Of a stretch of DNA of 64,000 nucleotides, positions 1 to 9,878 are shown piece after piece (positions within the stretch are counted from its first letter, which is position 1; each line of letters begins with the position of its first letter). The notes beneath the pieces were generated by a model. That model was not told the DNA's origin. It ran no database searches and was given only the letters and a program-made list of their open reading frames with translations. The position numbers were made by a program, and so were the translations under genes. Origin of the DNA: Burkholderia contaminans (GTDB lineage: Bacteria > Pseudomonadota > Gammaproteobacteria > Burkholderiales > Burkholderiaceae); NCBI RefSeq assembly GCF_029633825.1, contig NZ_CP090642.1:620001-684000 (forward strand). Reading direction: 5' to 3'.

Positions 1-1
1 G

Positions 2-556
2 GTCGAATTCGAGCCGGAATTCAGCCTGTCGTCGTCACAGGGAACGTGTCTCGCGCAGATGCTGCCGATCCTTGCCGGCGCGATCGCGACGGACGCGCAT
101 CCGCTGCGTCACCCGCTCGCGTTCGAGCAGCTCGAATCGACGCTGCTCAACCTGCTGCTGCACGGCCACCCGAACAGCGCGCGCAACGGCACGCGGCATC
201 TGCCGGTGGCGATTGCGCCGTTTTACGTGCGGCGCGTCGAGGACTACATCCGCGCGCATCTCGACGAGCCGCTGACGATCGAACGGCTCGCCGAACTCGC
301 CGGCGTCAGCCCGAGCACGCTGTTCGCCGGCTTCCGCCATTGCCACGGGATCACGCCGATGGGCTTCGTGCGGCAGTTGCGGCTGCAACATGTGCGCGAC
401 GAACTGCTGGCCGATGCGGCGCCGGGGCACGCGTCGGTGACGGACATCGCGATGAAATGGGGTTTCGCGCACCTCGGGCGGTTCGCGATCGAGTACAAGC
501 GGGCGTTCGGCGAGTCGCCGTCGGCGACGCTCAGGATGCGGCGCGGGCGGGGTTGA
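2..556 (+). CDS. AraC-family transcriptional regulator (C-terminal part)
   Basis: The gene enters from the left edge, and the frame is open from base 2, so about 184 C-terminal residues are present. The first ~70 residues look like the end of an AraC-binding-like sensor domain. Residues ~75-184 form the two helix-turn-helix AraC DNA-binding domain, with the first HTH at LTIERLAELAGVSPSTL and the second around DIAMKWGFAHLGRFAIEYKRAFGESP. It should be a cytoplasmic transcription activator; the ligand cannot be told without the N-terminus. Its 3' end overlaps the stop of the decayed alginate-lyase remnant on the other strand by 26 bases. Confidence 0.85.
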   Translation, partial: VEFEPEFSLSSSQGTCLAQMLPILAGAIATDAHPLRHPLAFEQLESTLLNLLLHGHPNSARNGTRHLPVAIAPFYVRRVEDYIRAHLDEPLTIERLAELAGVSPSTLFAGFRHCHGITPMGFVRQLRLQHVRDELLADAAPGHASVTDIAMKWGFAHLGRFAIEYKRAFGESPSATLRMRRGRG

Positions 557-976
557 CGACCCACGCTGTAGCCCGCGCGTGGATCGTCGACGGCAGCGGC
601 GCACCCCGGACCGCCGTCACGTCGACGCCGAGCCGCCATTCACCGAACGGGCGGCGCGGCGCAATGATCGCCGGCAGGCGGCTATCGCGAAAGCGCGCGT
701 AGCAGGGCTCGACCCGGCTCGGTTCATTGCGCAACGTCCACGGGAACAGTTCCTGCCTGACCGGCGTGATGGCCGTGAAGCTTGCGGGGTTCTCCACCGC
801 ATCGACGACGAGATTCGCGAGGCGGCGATCGCGCCGTCGTTTTCCCGGTAGAGATCGATGTGGCGCCGCTGTACGAGCTCCGCCGCAAACACGAGCGGAA
901 GCGGTGCGAACGTGTGGCAGTGCAACCCGCGGCCGCTCCAATGGCGCCCGCAGTCTGGCGTCCCCGTCTTTCATCC
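531..976 (-). pseudogene. Remnant of an alginate lyase (AlgL/PL5 family), 3' end only
   Basis: Reading the minus strand, pieces of one protein appear in different frames. Around 925-840 the frame gives LHCHTFAPLPLVFAAEL, then HIDLYRENDGAI. From about 835 to the stop at 531 another frame gives RLANLVVDAVENPA, EPCYARFRDSRLP and PFGEWRLGVDVTAV. These follow in order the C-terminal third of AlgL alginate lyases (compare YHNYALPPL, QENHGALQRLAE, WLEPYCALYR, PFNSFRLGGEVTRV of the Pseudomonas enzyme, from memory). Just upstream, ARLRAPLERPRVAL in a third frame fits the preceding segment. At least two frameshifts and the missing N-terminal two thirds make it a dead gene. The family call is from recognition, not a search. 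Confidence 0.6.
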
Positions 977-1238
977 CCCTTGCCTTGCCTGGCGAAAGCC
1001 GCTCGGACCGATGCCGAACCGGCTTCGCTTTTCACGCACCGAACGCCGGCGCATCTTTTTTGAGACTGCGCCACATTCGCCCGGTATCATCGCTGCGCTA
1101 GTGAACGACGCCGTTGGCCGGCGCATGCCGACTCGCGCGCAACCAGCATCCCAAGCATGACAACACAGGGCGGACGCCGGCGGTGCGTCGCGCCGCGATC
1201 GGGCCGATTCGGCCACCAGCACGACGGAGCATGGAACG

Positions 1239-3430
1239 ATGGTAACGGGGACGGGTGCGGCACGACGCGCGAGGGCGGTCGCTGCCGGGAGCGCGTGGGT
1301 CATGGCGGCGGCAGGCGGCGCACACGCGCAGGCATCGGGGCGGCCACCACGCCGCCGGCCGGCGCGGCGGCGGCCGTGCTGCCGGCGATCGACGTGACGG
1401 GGAAGGGCAACCGCGCGTCGAGCGGGCTCGTCGGGCTGCGCACCACGGCCGGCACGAAGACCGACACGCCGGTGGCCGAGATTCCGCAGACGATCAATCT
1501 CGTGACCGCGCAGCAGATCGAGATGACCGGCGCGACCGACCTGAACCAGGCGCTGCGCTACGTGCCGGGATTTGCCACGTTCGGCGCCGACAGCCGCACC
1601 GACTGGTATGCGGCGCTGCGCGGTTTCACGCCGACGCTGTATGTCGACGGCGTGGCCGCGCCGAATACGGCCGTCATCGCGAACTGGCGCGTCGACCCGT
1701 ACACGATCGACTCGATCGCCGTGCTGCGCGGGCCGACGTCGGTGCTGTACGGCGCGGGCGAACCCGGCGCGATCGTCGATGCGCACACGAAGCTTGCCGA
1801 CGGCGAGCGCGTCCGCGAAGCCGGCGTGCAGCTCGGCAACGACGCGCGCAAGCAGTTCATGCTCGACGTCGGCGATGCGCTCGATCCGGACGGCCGCTAT
1901 GCGTACCGCTTCGTCGGCGTGGCGCGCGACGGCAACGCGGTCACCGGCCCGAACGGCGACCGGCGCGTCGCGCTGGCGCCGTCGTTCCGATGGCGGCCGA
2001 ACGCCGATACGTCGCTGACGCTCTCGGCGACCTTCCTGCAGGACAGCAGCGACATTTCGTCGAACTTCCTGCCCGCGTCGGGCACGGTGCTGCCGAACCC
2101 GAACGGCCGGCTGTCGCAGGACATCTACATGGGCACCCCCGGGTTCAACGACTACCGGAAGAAGCAGTGGTCGCTCGGCTATGCGCTGGAGCACCGCGTG
2201 AATGCGATCTGGTCGCTGCACCAGGACGTGCGCTGGTCGCACCTGTCGCTCGACGACGCGACGGTGTTCGGTATCGGCTTCGTGCCCCGCAGCACCACCA
2301 CCATGATGCGTTATGCGGGGCTGTTCCAGCTCAACTACAGCCGGTTCGACATCGACAACCACGCGCAGGCGCGCTTCGGCACGGGGCCGCTCGAACATAC
2401 GCTGCTGCTCGGCGCGCAATATGACCGGCAGACGACGACCAACAGCGTGTGGCTCGCGCTGGCGCCGTCGCTCAACCTGTATCACCCCGTCTACCGTCCC
2501 GTCACGGACGCGATTTTCTCCGGCCCGACGTCGCTCGGCCACGTCGACCAGTACACGGCGATGAACGTGTTCGGCGTGTATGCGCAGGACCAGATCCGCT
2601 GGAAGCGCTGGACGCTGACGCTCGGCGGCCGCGAGGATTTCGTGAATGCGCGGTTCGACAACCGGACGGCCGGCACGCAGGCGCAGCAGGACGTCAGTGC
2701 GTTCTCCGGGCGCGTCGGGCTCACCTATCAGGGCGACGCCGGGCTGTCGCCGTACGTGAGCTATTCGACGTCGTTCGATCCCGTCATCGGCGTCAGGATG
2801 TATGGCGGCGGCATGCCCAAGCCGACGCGCGGCAAGCAGACGGAAGCCGGGCTGCGCTGGCAGCCGCCCGGCAGGAACCTGCTGCTGAGTGCGGCCGTCT
2901 ACCAGATCGACCAGACCAACGTCGCGACGCCGACACCGGTGAGTCTCGACCCGACCGGCACGACGTCCGTGCAGACCGGCAAGGTGCGCTCGCGCGGGAT
3001 CGAGCTGAGCGCGGTCGGCAAGGTCACCCGCGAGTTGTCGGTCGTCGCGTCGTATGTGTATCAGGACGTCAAGAACGTGCAGGCGAACGACGCGTCGTTG
3101 AACAACTGGCCGGTGGCCGTGCCGCTGCCGCGGCAGATGGCGTCGATGTGGGCCGACTGGACCTGGCGTACGGGCGCGCTGTCCGGCCTCGGGATCGGCG
3201 GCGGCGTGCGCTACCAGAGCGCGTCGGCCGGCGCGCCCGACAACTCGTTGACCGTGCCGAGCGTGACGTTGTACGACCTGGCGCTGCACTACGAGATGCC
3301 GCACTGGCGGTTCGCGCTGAATGTGGCGAACCTGTTCGACCGGCGCTATGTCAGCGGCTGCACGTCGTATACCGTCTGCGTGTTCGGCAACGAGCGGACC
3401 GTGCTGGCCACCGCGAAATACAACTGGTAA
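1239..3430 (+). CDS. TonB-dependent siderophore receptor, with apparent frameshift in the signal-peptide region
   Basis: An outer-membrane ferric-siderophore receptor of the FhuE/FpvA type. The plug domain (about 1455-1790) has the pattern PVAEIPQTINLVTAQQIEM followed by LNQALRYVPG and SIAVLRGPTSVLYG. A 22-strand barrel follows and ends in the aromatic C-terminus KYNW. The frame of the plug and barrel lacks a signal peptide. One frame over, an ATG at 1239 with GGAG nine bases upstream starts a convincing leader (MVTGTGAARRARAVAAG, then AAAGGAHA|QASG). Adding one G to the G-run at 1337-1340 joins leader and plug as ASGAATTPPAG. This is either a sequencing indel, a phase-variable run or a real inactivating frameshift. 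The response regulator at 3452-4258 is convergent. The siderophore is unknown. Confidence 0.85.
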
Positions 3431-3451
3431 TCGCGAACGCGCGGAACGGCC

Positions 3452-4258
3452 CTACGCGTCGCGTTGCGGCTCCCGGCGCGCGGCGCGTTCGCCGGCGTGG
3501 CGCTGGCGCCGCCACTCGGTCGGCGTGAGGCCGAAACGCTCGCGGAATGCGGTCGCGAAATTCGCCGGTGTGGAAAAACCGATTTCCTTCGCGATGCTGG
3601 CGATGCTGAGCGACGTCGAATCCAGCAGGTCCTGCGCGATCCGCAGCCGCTCTTGGCGCAGATACTCGAACACCGTCTGGCCGAGATTGTCGCGAAACGC
3701 GCGTGACAGCCGTTTTTCATGTGTGCCGACCGCGCGGGCCAGTTGCTCCACCGTCGGCGGATCGTTCAGCGTTCGTGCCAGGTGGCGGATGGCCGCGCGC
3801 ACGATGATGTCGTCGTCCTTGCCGGCCGCGAACGGGCTGTCCGCGTCGACGGGCCGCTCGCGCTTCTCCCGCGCGAGCTGTACGCGAATCCGCGCGAGCA
3901 CTTCGGCGGGCTCGAACGGCTTCACCACGTAGTCGACGCAGCCGATGTCGAACCCCTCGAGGCGCTCGTGCAAGGCGCCGGCCACGGTCAGGAAGATCAC
4001 AGGAATCGCGCACGTCAGCGGATCGGCGGCAAGCAGCCGGCACGCGGTGAAGCCGTCCATGCGCGGCATGCGGACATCCATCAGGATCAGGTCGGGCATC
4101 AGCGCCTGCGCACGCTGGCACGCCTGCAGCCCGTCGGATGCAATGCTGATCCGGCACCCCGTGCCGCGCAGGATGTCGATCAGCAAGCGAAGCTGGTCGG
4201 GCTGATCGTCGACGATCAGGATATGGGCGCCGCCCAATGCGGAGGTCGATGGATGCAT
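3452..4258 (-). CDS. Response regulator with AraC-type DNA-binding output
   Basis: A 268-residue two-domain protein. The N-terminal receiver domain begins HILIVDDQPDQ and carries LILMDVRMPRMDG (phospho-acceptor Asp), FLTVAG and YVVKPFEP (the conserved Lys). The C-terminal AraC HTH spans roughly residues 160-260 (TVEQLARAVGTHEKRLSRAF, SIASIAKEIGFSTPANF). I start it at MHPSTSALGG, because the frame continues upstream without domain content. No histidine kinase is adjacent, so it is an orphan regulator. The convergent neighbour is the siderophore receptor, but the gene order gives no direct proof that one controls the other. Confidence 0.85.
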   Translation of the reverse strand: MHPSTSALGGAHILIVDDQPDQLRLLIDILRGTGCRISIASDGLQACQRAQALMPDLILMDVRMPRMDGFTACRLLAADPLTCAIPVIFLTVAGALHERLEGFDIGCVDYVVKPFEPAEVLARIRVQLAREKRERPVDADSPFAAGKDDDIIVRAAIRHLARTLNDPPTVEQLARAVGTHEKRLSRAFRDNLGQTVFEYLRQERLRIAQDLLDSTSLSIASIAKEIGFSTPANFATAFRERFGLTPTEWRRQRHAGERAARREPQRDA

Positions 4259-5390
4259 CGTGCACCTGTTCTGGAATGGCTGCTGGCTGCGTTCCTGCGG
4301 GTGGCCGGCCCGGTTCGGATCAATCGTCGGAAGCTGCTCCACGGCGACGTACAAGCGTATCGATAGTCGGATTTCGCCCGACGACACGACGGACAACCGG
4401 TCGGCGTAATGCCCGGCATGGCGGGTTTTGATCACTGACCCGGCAAAGGCGCCGAGCGTTGTCGTCGTCGCGCGCTGAAAGGTGCGCGCCCGCCGGTATC
4501 GATGCGAGCCGAATTGTAGGGGCATATTTCAATTCTCGCCAGACGCATTGACTCTATTTGCTTCATGCCGTTTTTCGGATACTTCATCGTATATCGCGAT
4601 TTTTGTTTGCGGTACGGCACGCCGATGTCTGTCCATTTCCGCCATTTTCATTTGTGCCGCCACGTGCAGTCGCGCAGTTCCGCGTTTTTTTGGAAAAACC
4701 TCGTGAGGAATTTTTCTTCAATCCGTTTCGGCAAAGGTTTTATCCTCCCGGTAAAACATCTCAATTAATTTCGCTGGTGCGAAATCGTTTGCGAGATGCG
4801 CGTTTTTATCGCAACTCGTTGAATATATGGGATTTTACAATCTATAAAGAATGTCGCCTTCAATAATTTTAAATCGTGTCTCATAATTCGTCCGAACTTT
4901 GAGTGAAGGGTTGCACCGAGCAACACAAGGCACGGCAGGTTGTGACGGACGTTGTGCGATTCGGGTCCGAGGCATCAGTTGATGTCACTCCGGGCGCATG
5001 TCCGTTACGCGCAAGCGCAAATCCGGTTGCCGTGGATGAAATAAAAGAAGCGGGGTTGGTCGCGGTCGGCGCGGCATCAAATACGGGGTGTCCATGACGT
5101 CGGATTGAATCTCCTGATTCAGTCGCTGGGTGAATTCGCCCATATAAAACGATATGCATTCCTAATGCACTGCATGAATTAACGGAACGGGCCGTCGTGC
5201 GAACGGCGTGCCCGCGCTTTCGAACGTCCCGTCGCCACGGGCGAACGATGCGTGTCGCCTTCGGCACGCTCGGGCCACGCACGGGAATCGGGTTCCGCAC
5301 TGAAGTCGCAATCGCAATCGCAGGTGAAGTCTTCAACAAAAGTAAGTAGTCCGTATTCAAACCAAACGCTACAAAACGGAGCAGAAGACC
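4259..5390. other. Long AT-rich intergenic region upstream of the adhesin gene
   Basis: About 1.1 kb without a convincing gene. From about 4520 to 5200 the composition is strikingly AT-rich compared with the rest of the window (for example around 4670-4870), typical of H-NS-silenced promoters of surface adhesins. A perfect inverted repeat TGAATC-tcct-GATTCA lies at 5106-5121. The adhesin ribosome-binding site GGAG is at 5378-5381. I see no small ORF that I would defend. Confidence 0.5.
5106..5121. promoter_or_regulatory. 16-bp palindrome in the adhesin leader
   Basis: TGAATC and GATTCA arms separated by TCCT, about 270 bases before the adhesin start, in AT-rich DNA. It could be a regulator operator. 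Nothing links it to a known protein. Confidence 0.25.
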
Positions 5391-8300
5391 ATGAAGAGGA
5401 AGCAGATTTCGGCGCTTGCCGCCGCCATGTTCACGGGTGCAGGTGTCCTGATCTCGGGTGCCGTGCATGCGGATAATTTCGTCGACCGCGGCAACCCGGA
5501 CAACGCGCTGAACGGCCAGTGCATCGACGGGACGAACCCGCTGTGCGTCGCGACCAAGAGCGGGAGTTACGTGGCAGTGAGCACGGCAAACGTCAAGATG
5601 GGCACGAATGCCAAGGCAGGCACCAGCGGGATCGCGATCGGCGACCAGTCGAATGCGAGCAGCAATGGCGGCACCAGCAGCGGCGGTGCGATCGCGATCG
5701 GCGTCGGTTCGCAGGCGCTGGCGAACTCGGCCACGGCCATTGGCACGGTAGCCGTCGCGCAAGGCAACACGGCGCTCGCCATCGGTCGCCAGTCAGCCGC
5801 GGTCGGTGATTTCTCGATGGCGCTCGGCAACGTCGCCGATGCGCACGGCACGAGCTCCATCGCGCTGGGTCACTCGGCGCTCGCCAGCGGCGATCGTTCG
5901 GTTGCGATCGGCGGCGCCAACCCGACGTCGAGCGACGGCGTGTCGGCCGGCGCGTCGTATGACGCAGCCACCCAGACGCGCGCCGGCGGCACGCAATCCG
6001 TGGCGATCGGCGCAGGCGCGCAGACGAACGACAACAACCAGGTGGCGATCGGGTCGGGCAGCATCGGTGCGAACAATGGCGGCACGCCGGTATTCGGCGG
6101 CACGGCCGCGCCGGTTGGCGGCGCGGTGTCGTTCGGCTCGATCGGCAAGGAGCGCCAGCTCAAGAACGTCGCGGCAGGCGCGGCCGATACGGACGCCGTC
6201 AACGTCCAGCAGCTGAAGAACGTGAACGGCACGCTCAGCACGAGCATCGCCACGGTCGATGCGCGCGTGACGTCGGTCGGCAATTCGCTGTCGACCACGA
6301 TCTCGAATGTCGACCAGCGCGTGACCAGCGTCGGCAACAGCCTCAGCACCAGCATCGTGACCGCTACGAAGAACGTCGTGAAATACACCGACGATTCGCA
6401 TGCGGCGATCGCACTCGACGGCGCCAATGGCACGACGATCAACGGCGTCGCGGCGGGCGTCGCCGACACCGATGCGGTCAACGTCGGCCAGCTGAAGGGC
6501 AGCGTGGCACCGCTGCAGACGTCCATTTCGACGGCGGCGTCGAACATCACGAACCTGCAGACCAGCGTCACCGGCATCAACACGTCGCTGAGCACGGCAA
6601 CCACGAACATCAGCAACCTGCAGGCCGCCGACGCGCGCAACGTGAAGTACGACGGCCAGAGCGGCTTCGACTCGGTGACGTTCGCCGGTACGAACGGCAC
6701 GACGCTGCACAACGTCGCAGCCGGTGTCGCGAACACCGATGCAGTGAACGTCGGGCAACTGAACGGTGGCCTGGCGTCGCTCAGCACGAGCGTGACGAAC
6801 AACATCAGCACGACGCTGGGCAACCTGAGCACGTCGATCACGAACCAGATCGGCGACGCAACGAAGAACGCCGTGCAGTACGACGATGATGCGCACAGCG
6901 GCGTGACGCTCGGCGGCAAGGGCGCGCAGTCGCCGGTCGCGCTGCACAACGTGGCAGACGGCATTGCCGCGAGTGACGCCGTGAACGTCGGCCAGCTCGG
7001 CAAGGCGACCGACACGCTGAATCAGTCGATCACGAATGTCGGCAACAGCGTCACGACGCTCGGCAACCAGGTGACGACGAACACGGGCAACATCGCGGCA
7101 CTCCAGCAGGACGCGTTGTTGTGGAACACGAACCTCGGCGCGTACGATGCGAGCCACGGCGGCAACGGCCCGCAACGCATCGGCAACGTCGCGGCCGGTG
7201 TTGCGAACACCGACGCGGTCAACGTCGGTCAGCTGACGGGCAGCATCGCACCGCTGCAATCGTCCATCTCGACGGCGGCGTCGAACATCACGAACCTGCA
7301 GGGCAGCGTCACGGGCATCAATGCATCGCTGAGCACCGCAACCACGAACATCAGCAACCTGCAGGCCGCCGACGCACGCAACGTGAAGTACGACGGGCAG
7401 AGCGGTTTCGACTCGGTGACATTCGCCGGCACGAACGGCACGACGCTGCACAACGTCGCAGCCGGTGTCGCGAATACCGACGCGGTGAACGTCGGGCAAC
7501 TGAACGGCGGCCTGTCGTCGCTCAGCACGAGCGTGACGAACAACATCAATACGACGCTCGGCAACCTGAGCACGTCGATCAACAACCAGATCGGCAACGC
7601 GACTAAGAACGCCGTGCAGTACGACGATGATGCACATAGCGGCGTGACGCTCGGCGGCAAGGGCGCGCAGTCGCCGGTCGGCCTGCACAACGTGGCGGAT
7701 GGTGTTGCCGCGAGCGACGCGGTGAACGTCGGCCAGCTCGGCAAGGCGACCGACACGCTGAACCAGTCGATCACGACCGTCAGCAACAACGTGACGACGC
7801 TCGGCAACCAGGTGACGACGAACACGGGCAACATCGCCGCGCTCCAACAGGACGCACTCCAGTGGAACGCGACTCTCGGCACCTACGATGCGAGCCATGG
7901 CGGCAACGGCCCGCAACGCATCGGCAACGTCGCGGCCGGCAAGAACGGCACGGATGCCGTCAACGTCGACCAGTTGAACGCGGCGATTCAGGACGGCACG
8001 AGCCAGCTCGACGCGCTCGCGGTGAAGTACGACGACGCGAGCAAGAAGCAGGTTTCGCTCGGCGCGGGCAACGGCGGGAGCCCGGTGCACCTGACCAACG
8101 TCGCGGAAGGCAACGTGGCGGCCGGCAGCACGGACGCGGTGAACGGCGCGCAACTGCGCCGCTCGACCGACGGCACGGCGGCCGCGCTGGGCGGCGGTGC
8201 GACGGCGAATCCGGACGGCTCGATCAGCGCGCCGGCCTATAAAGTCGGCGGCGGTTCGTTCAACAACGTCGGCGATGCGCTCACGAACCTCGACGGCCGC

Positions 8301-9746
8301 GTCGGCAGCAACACGACGACGCTCGAGAATCACGAAACGCGCATCGGCAACGCCGAAACGAGCATCGCCGGCAACACGGCCGCGATCGCCGGGCTGCAAC
8401 AGGACGCGCTCCAGTTCGACCCGAAGGCCGGCGCCTACAACGCGGCGCGCGGCGGCGCACCGACGAAGCTGACGAACGTGGCCGACGGCAACATCGCCGC
8501 GGGCAGCACGGACGCGGTGAACGGCGGCCAGTTGTCGGGCGTGAAGTCGTCGCTCGAACAGCAGATCACGCAGGTGTCCAACCAGGCTGGCGAGGCCGTG
8601 AAGAACGTCGTCAAGTACGACGTCGACACGAACGGCAACCGGCTGAACTCGGTATCGCTGATCGGCGGCGACACGAATGCGGCCGTCGTGCTGAAGAACG
8701 TCGCGGCGGGTACCGACGATACGGACGCGGTGAACGTGAAGCAGCTGAAGGGCGTGCAATCGAGTCTCAACCAGCTTGGCGCGCTCGCGGTGCAGTACGA
8801 CGACAGCTCGAAGAGCTCGATCACGCTCGGCGGCGCCGGCGGCACGCGCATCACCAACGTACAGGCAGGCACGCTCAGCGCAACCAGCACGGACGCGGTG
8901 AACGGTTCGCAGCTCAACGCGACCAACCAGCAGGTTGCGAAGAACACGACCGACATCACGAACCTGCAGGGGAACGTGACCAACATCGCGAACGGCAAGG
9001 CCGGCCTCGTGCAGCAGCAGGATCCGAACGGCGCGATCACGGTCGGGAAGGACACCGGCGGCACCAGCGTGAACTTCTCCGGTACGTCGGGCGACCGCGT
9101 GCTGACCGGCGTCGCGGCGGGCGTGAACAACAACGACGCGGTCAACATGGGCCAGTTCAACAATGCGCTGAAGAACGTCGCGGCCAACGACCAGATCCGT
9201 GCGGCGGTGACCGATGCGAACACGTCGTGGATCGCACGTGCCGATGCGGGTTCGATCGGGTCGACGGCAACCGCAACCGGCAAGAACGCGGTGGCGGTCG
9301 GCCAGGGCTCGGTTGCCGATCGCGACAATTCGTTCTCGGTCGGCGCGAAGGGCAGCGAGCGCCAGGTCACGAACGTCGCGGCCGGCACGGCGCCCACCGA
9401 CGCGGTGAACGTGCAGCAGTTGAACGACAACCTGTCGGCCGCGTCGAATCAGGCGAAGGGCTACACCGACCAGCGCATCGGCCAGGTGTACAACTCGTTC
9501 AACGACCTGAAGAAGGACATGTACGGCGGCGTGGCATCGGCGATGGCCGTGGCCGGCCTGCCGCAACCGACGGGCGCGGGCCGCTCGATGGTTTCGGCGG
9601 CGACGTCGAACTATCACGGCCAGCAGGGTTTCGCCGCCGGGTACTCGTACGTGACGGAAAGCAACCGCTGGGTCGTCAAGGCGTCGGTGACTGGCAACGC
9701 GCGCTCGGACTTCGGCGCGGTAGTGGGCGCGGGTTACCAGTTCTGA
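5391..9746 (+). CDS. Trimeric autotransporter adhesin (YadA/BpaC-like)
   Basis: A 1451-residue type Vc autotransporter. A signal peptide (MKRKQISALA, cleavage after AVHA at residue 27) is followed by a head of left-handed beta-roll repeats of the AIAIG/SVAIG type (SIALGHSALASGDRSVAIG) to about residue 245. A long stalk of alternating coiled coil and neck motifs follows, with many DAVNVGQL or DAVNGAQL necks. The final ~75 residues are the YadA membrane anchor, ending GAVVGAGYQF. A trimer should form in the outer membrane and display the head for adhesion or biofilm. The stalk contains two nearly identical 247-residue blocks. The RBS GGAG lies nine bases before the ATG. Very long open frames on the opposite strand here are composition shadows. 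Confidence 0.93.
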   Translation: MKRKQISALAAAMFTGAGVLISGAVHADNFVDRGNPDNALNGQCIDGTNPLCVATKSGSYVAVSTANVKMGTNAKAGTSGIAIGDQSNASSNGGTSSGGAIAIGVGSQALANSATAIGTVAVAQGNTALAIGRQSAAVGDFSMALGNVADAHGTSSIALGHSALASGDRSVAIGGANPTSSDGVSAGASYDAATQTRAGGTQSVAIGAGAQTNDNNQVAIGSGSIGANNGGTPVFGGTAAPVGGAVSFGSIGKERQLKNVAAGAADTDAVNVQQLKNVNGTLSTSIATVDARVTSVGNSLSTTISNVDQRVTSVGNSLSTSIVTATKNVVKYTDDSHAAIALDGANGTTINGVAAGVADTDAVNVGQLKGSVAPLQTSISTAASNITNLQTSVTGINTSLSTATTNISNLQAADARNVKYDGQSGFDSVTFAGTNGTTLHNVAAGVANTDAVNVGQLNGGLASLSTSVTNNISTTLGNLSTSITNQIGDATKNAVQYDDDAHSGVTLGGKGAQSPVALHNVADGIAASDAVNVGQLGKATDTLNQSITNVGNSVTTLGNQVTTNTGNIAALQQDALLWNTNLGAYDASHGGNGPQRIGNVAAGVANTDAVNVGQLTGSIAPLQSSISTAASNITNLQGSVTGINASLSTATTNISNLQAADARNVKYDGQSGFDSVTFAGTNGTTLHNVAAGVANTDAVNVGQLNGGLSSLSTSVTNNINTTLGNLSTSINNQIGNATKNAVQYDDDAHSGVTLGGKGAQSPVGLHNVADGVAASDAVNVGQLGKATDTLNQSITTVSNNVTTLGNQVTTNTGNIAALQQDALQWNATLGTYDASHGGNGPQRIGNVAAGKNGTDAVNVDQLNAAIQDGTSQLDALAVKYDDASKKQVSLGAGNGGSPVHLTNVAEGNVAAGSTDAVNGAQLRRSTDGTAAALGGGATANPDGSISAPAYKVGGGSFNNVGDALTNLDGRVGSNTTTLENHETRIGNAETSIAGNTAAIAGLQQDALQFDPKAGAYNAARGGAPTKLTNVADGNIAAGSTDAVNGGQLSGVKSSLEQQITQVSNQAGEAVKNVVKYDVDTNGNRLNSVSLIGGDTNAAVVLKNVAAGTDDTDAVNVKQLKGVQSSLNQLGALAVQYDDSSKSSITLGGAGGTRITNVQAGTLSATSTDAVNGSQLNATNQQVAKNTTDITNLQGNVTNIANGKAGLVQQQDPNGAITVGKDTGGTSVNFSGTSGDRVLTGVAAGVNNNDAVNMGQFNNALKNVAANDQIRAAVTDANTSWIARADAGSIGSTATATGKNAVAVGQGSVADRDNSFSVGAKGSERQVTNVAAGTAPTDAVNVQQLNDNLSAASNQAKGYTDQRIGQVYNSFNDLKKDMYGGVASAMAVAGLPQPTGAGRSMVSAATSNYHGQQGFAAGYSYVTESNRWVVKASVTGNARSDFGAVVGAGYQF
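6448..7188 (+). repeat. Adhesin stalk repeat, copy 1 (741 bp)
   Basis: First of two tandem in-frame copies, 741 bases or 247 codons each. It begins at the neck GVADTDAVNVGQL and runs to the segment before QRIGNVAAGVANTDAVN. Large stretches, such as around 6637-6770 and 6860-7090, match copy 2 almost base for base. Confidence 0.8.
7189..7929 (+). repeat. Adhesin stalk repeat, copy 2 (741 bp)
   Basis: Second tandem copy, offset by exactly 741 bases from copy 1, judged from the shared string acgtgaagtacgacgg near 6640 and 7381. Differences are scattered and mostly silent or conservative, so the duplication is fairly recent or is maintained by recombination. Confidence 0.8.
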
Positions 9747-9820
9747 AGTCGTCCGCGCAGTATCGATTGAACGGTGGGGCCGGACATCGGTCGTGATGCC
9801 CGGCACTGGCTGGAAATCCG

Positions 9821-9852
9821 TGGCCCGGGGTGGTTTTTTCACCCTCGGGCCA
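9821..9852 (+). terminator. Strong hairpin downstream of the adhesin gene
   Basis: TGGCCCGGGGTG pairs with CACCCTCGGGCCA (one bulged base) around a T-rich loop, 75 bases past the adhesin stop. It probably ends adhesin transcription. The U-run sits in the loop rather than after the stem, so it is not a textbook terminator. Confidence 0.45.
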
Positions 9853-9878
9853 TCGACGTTTGATGCGTCGCGCCGCGC

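Noticed and set aside
980..1060. A minus-strand reading FGIGPSGFRQAR resembling the end of an AraC regulator
   Set aside because: Only about a dozen residues match a common pattern, with nothing upstream in frame to support it.
1060..1090. TTGAGA and TATCAT as a promoter for the siderophore receptor
   Set aside because: The spacer is 19 bases and both hexamers are imperfect; too weak to list as a feature.
971..3304. A 777-codon minus-strand open frame over the siderophore receptor
   Set aside because: Low-complexity arginine-rich translation mirroring the receptor codons. No family features.
5793..9842. A 1349-codon open frame on the minus strand across the adhesin gene
   Set aside because: Arginine-, valine- and aspartate-rich antisense of a repetitive GC-rich gene; no start context and no domain. 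The sense frame has a signal peptide, head, stalk and anchor.
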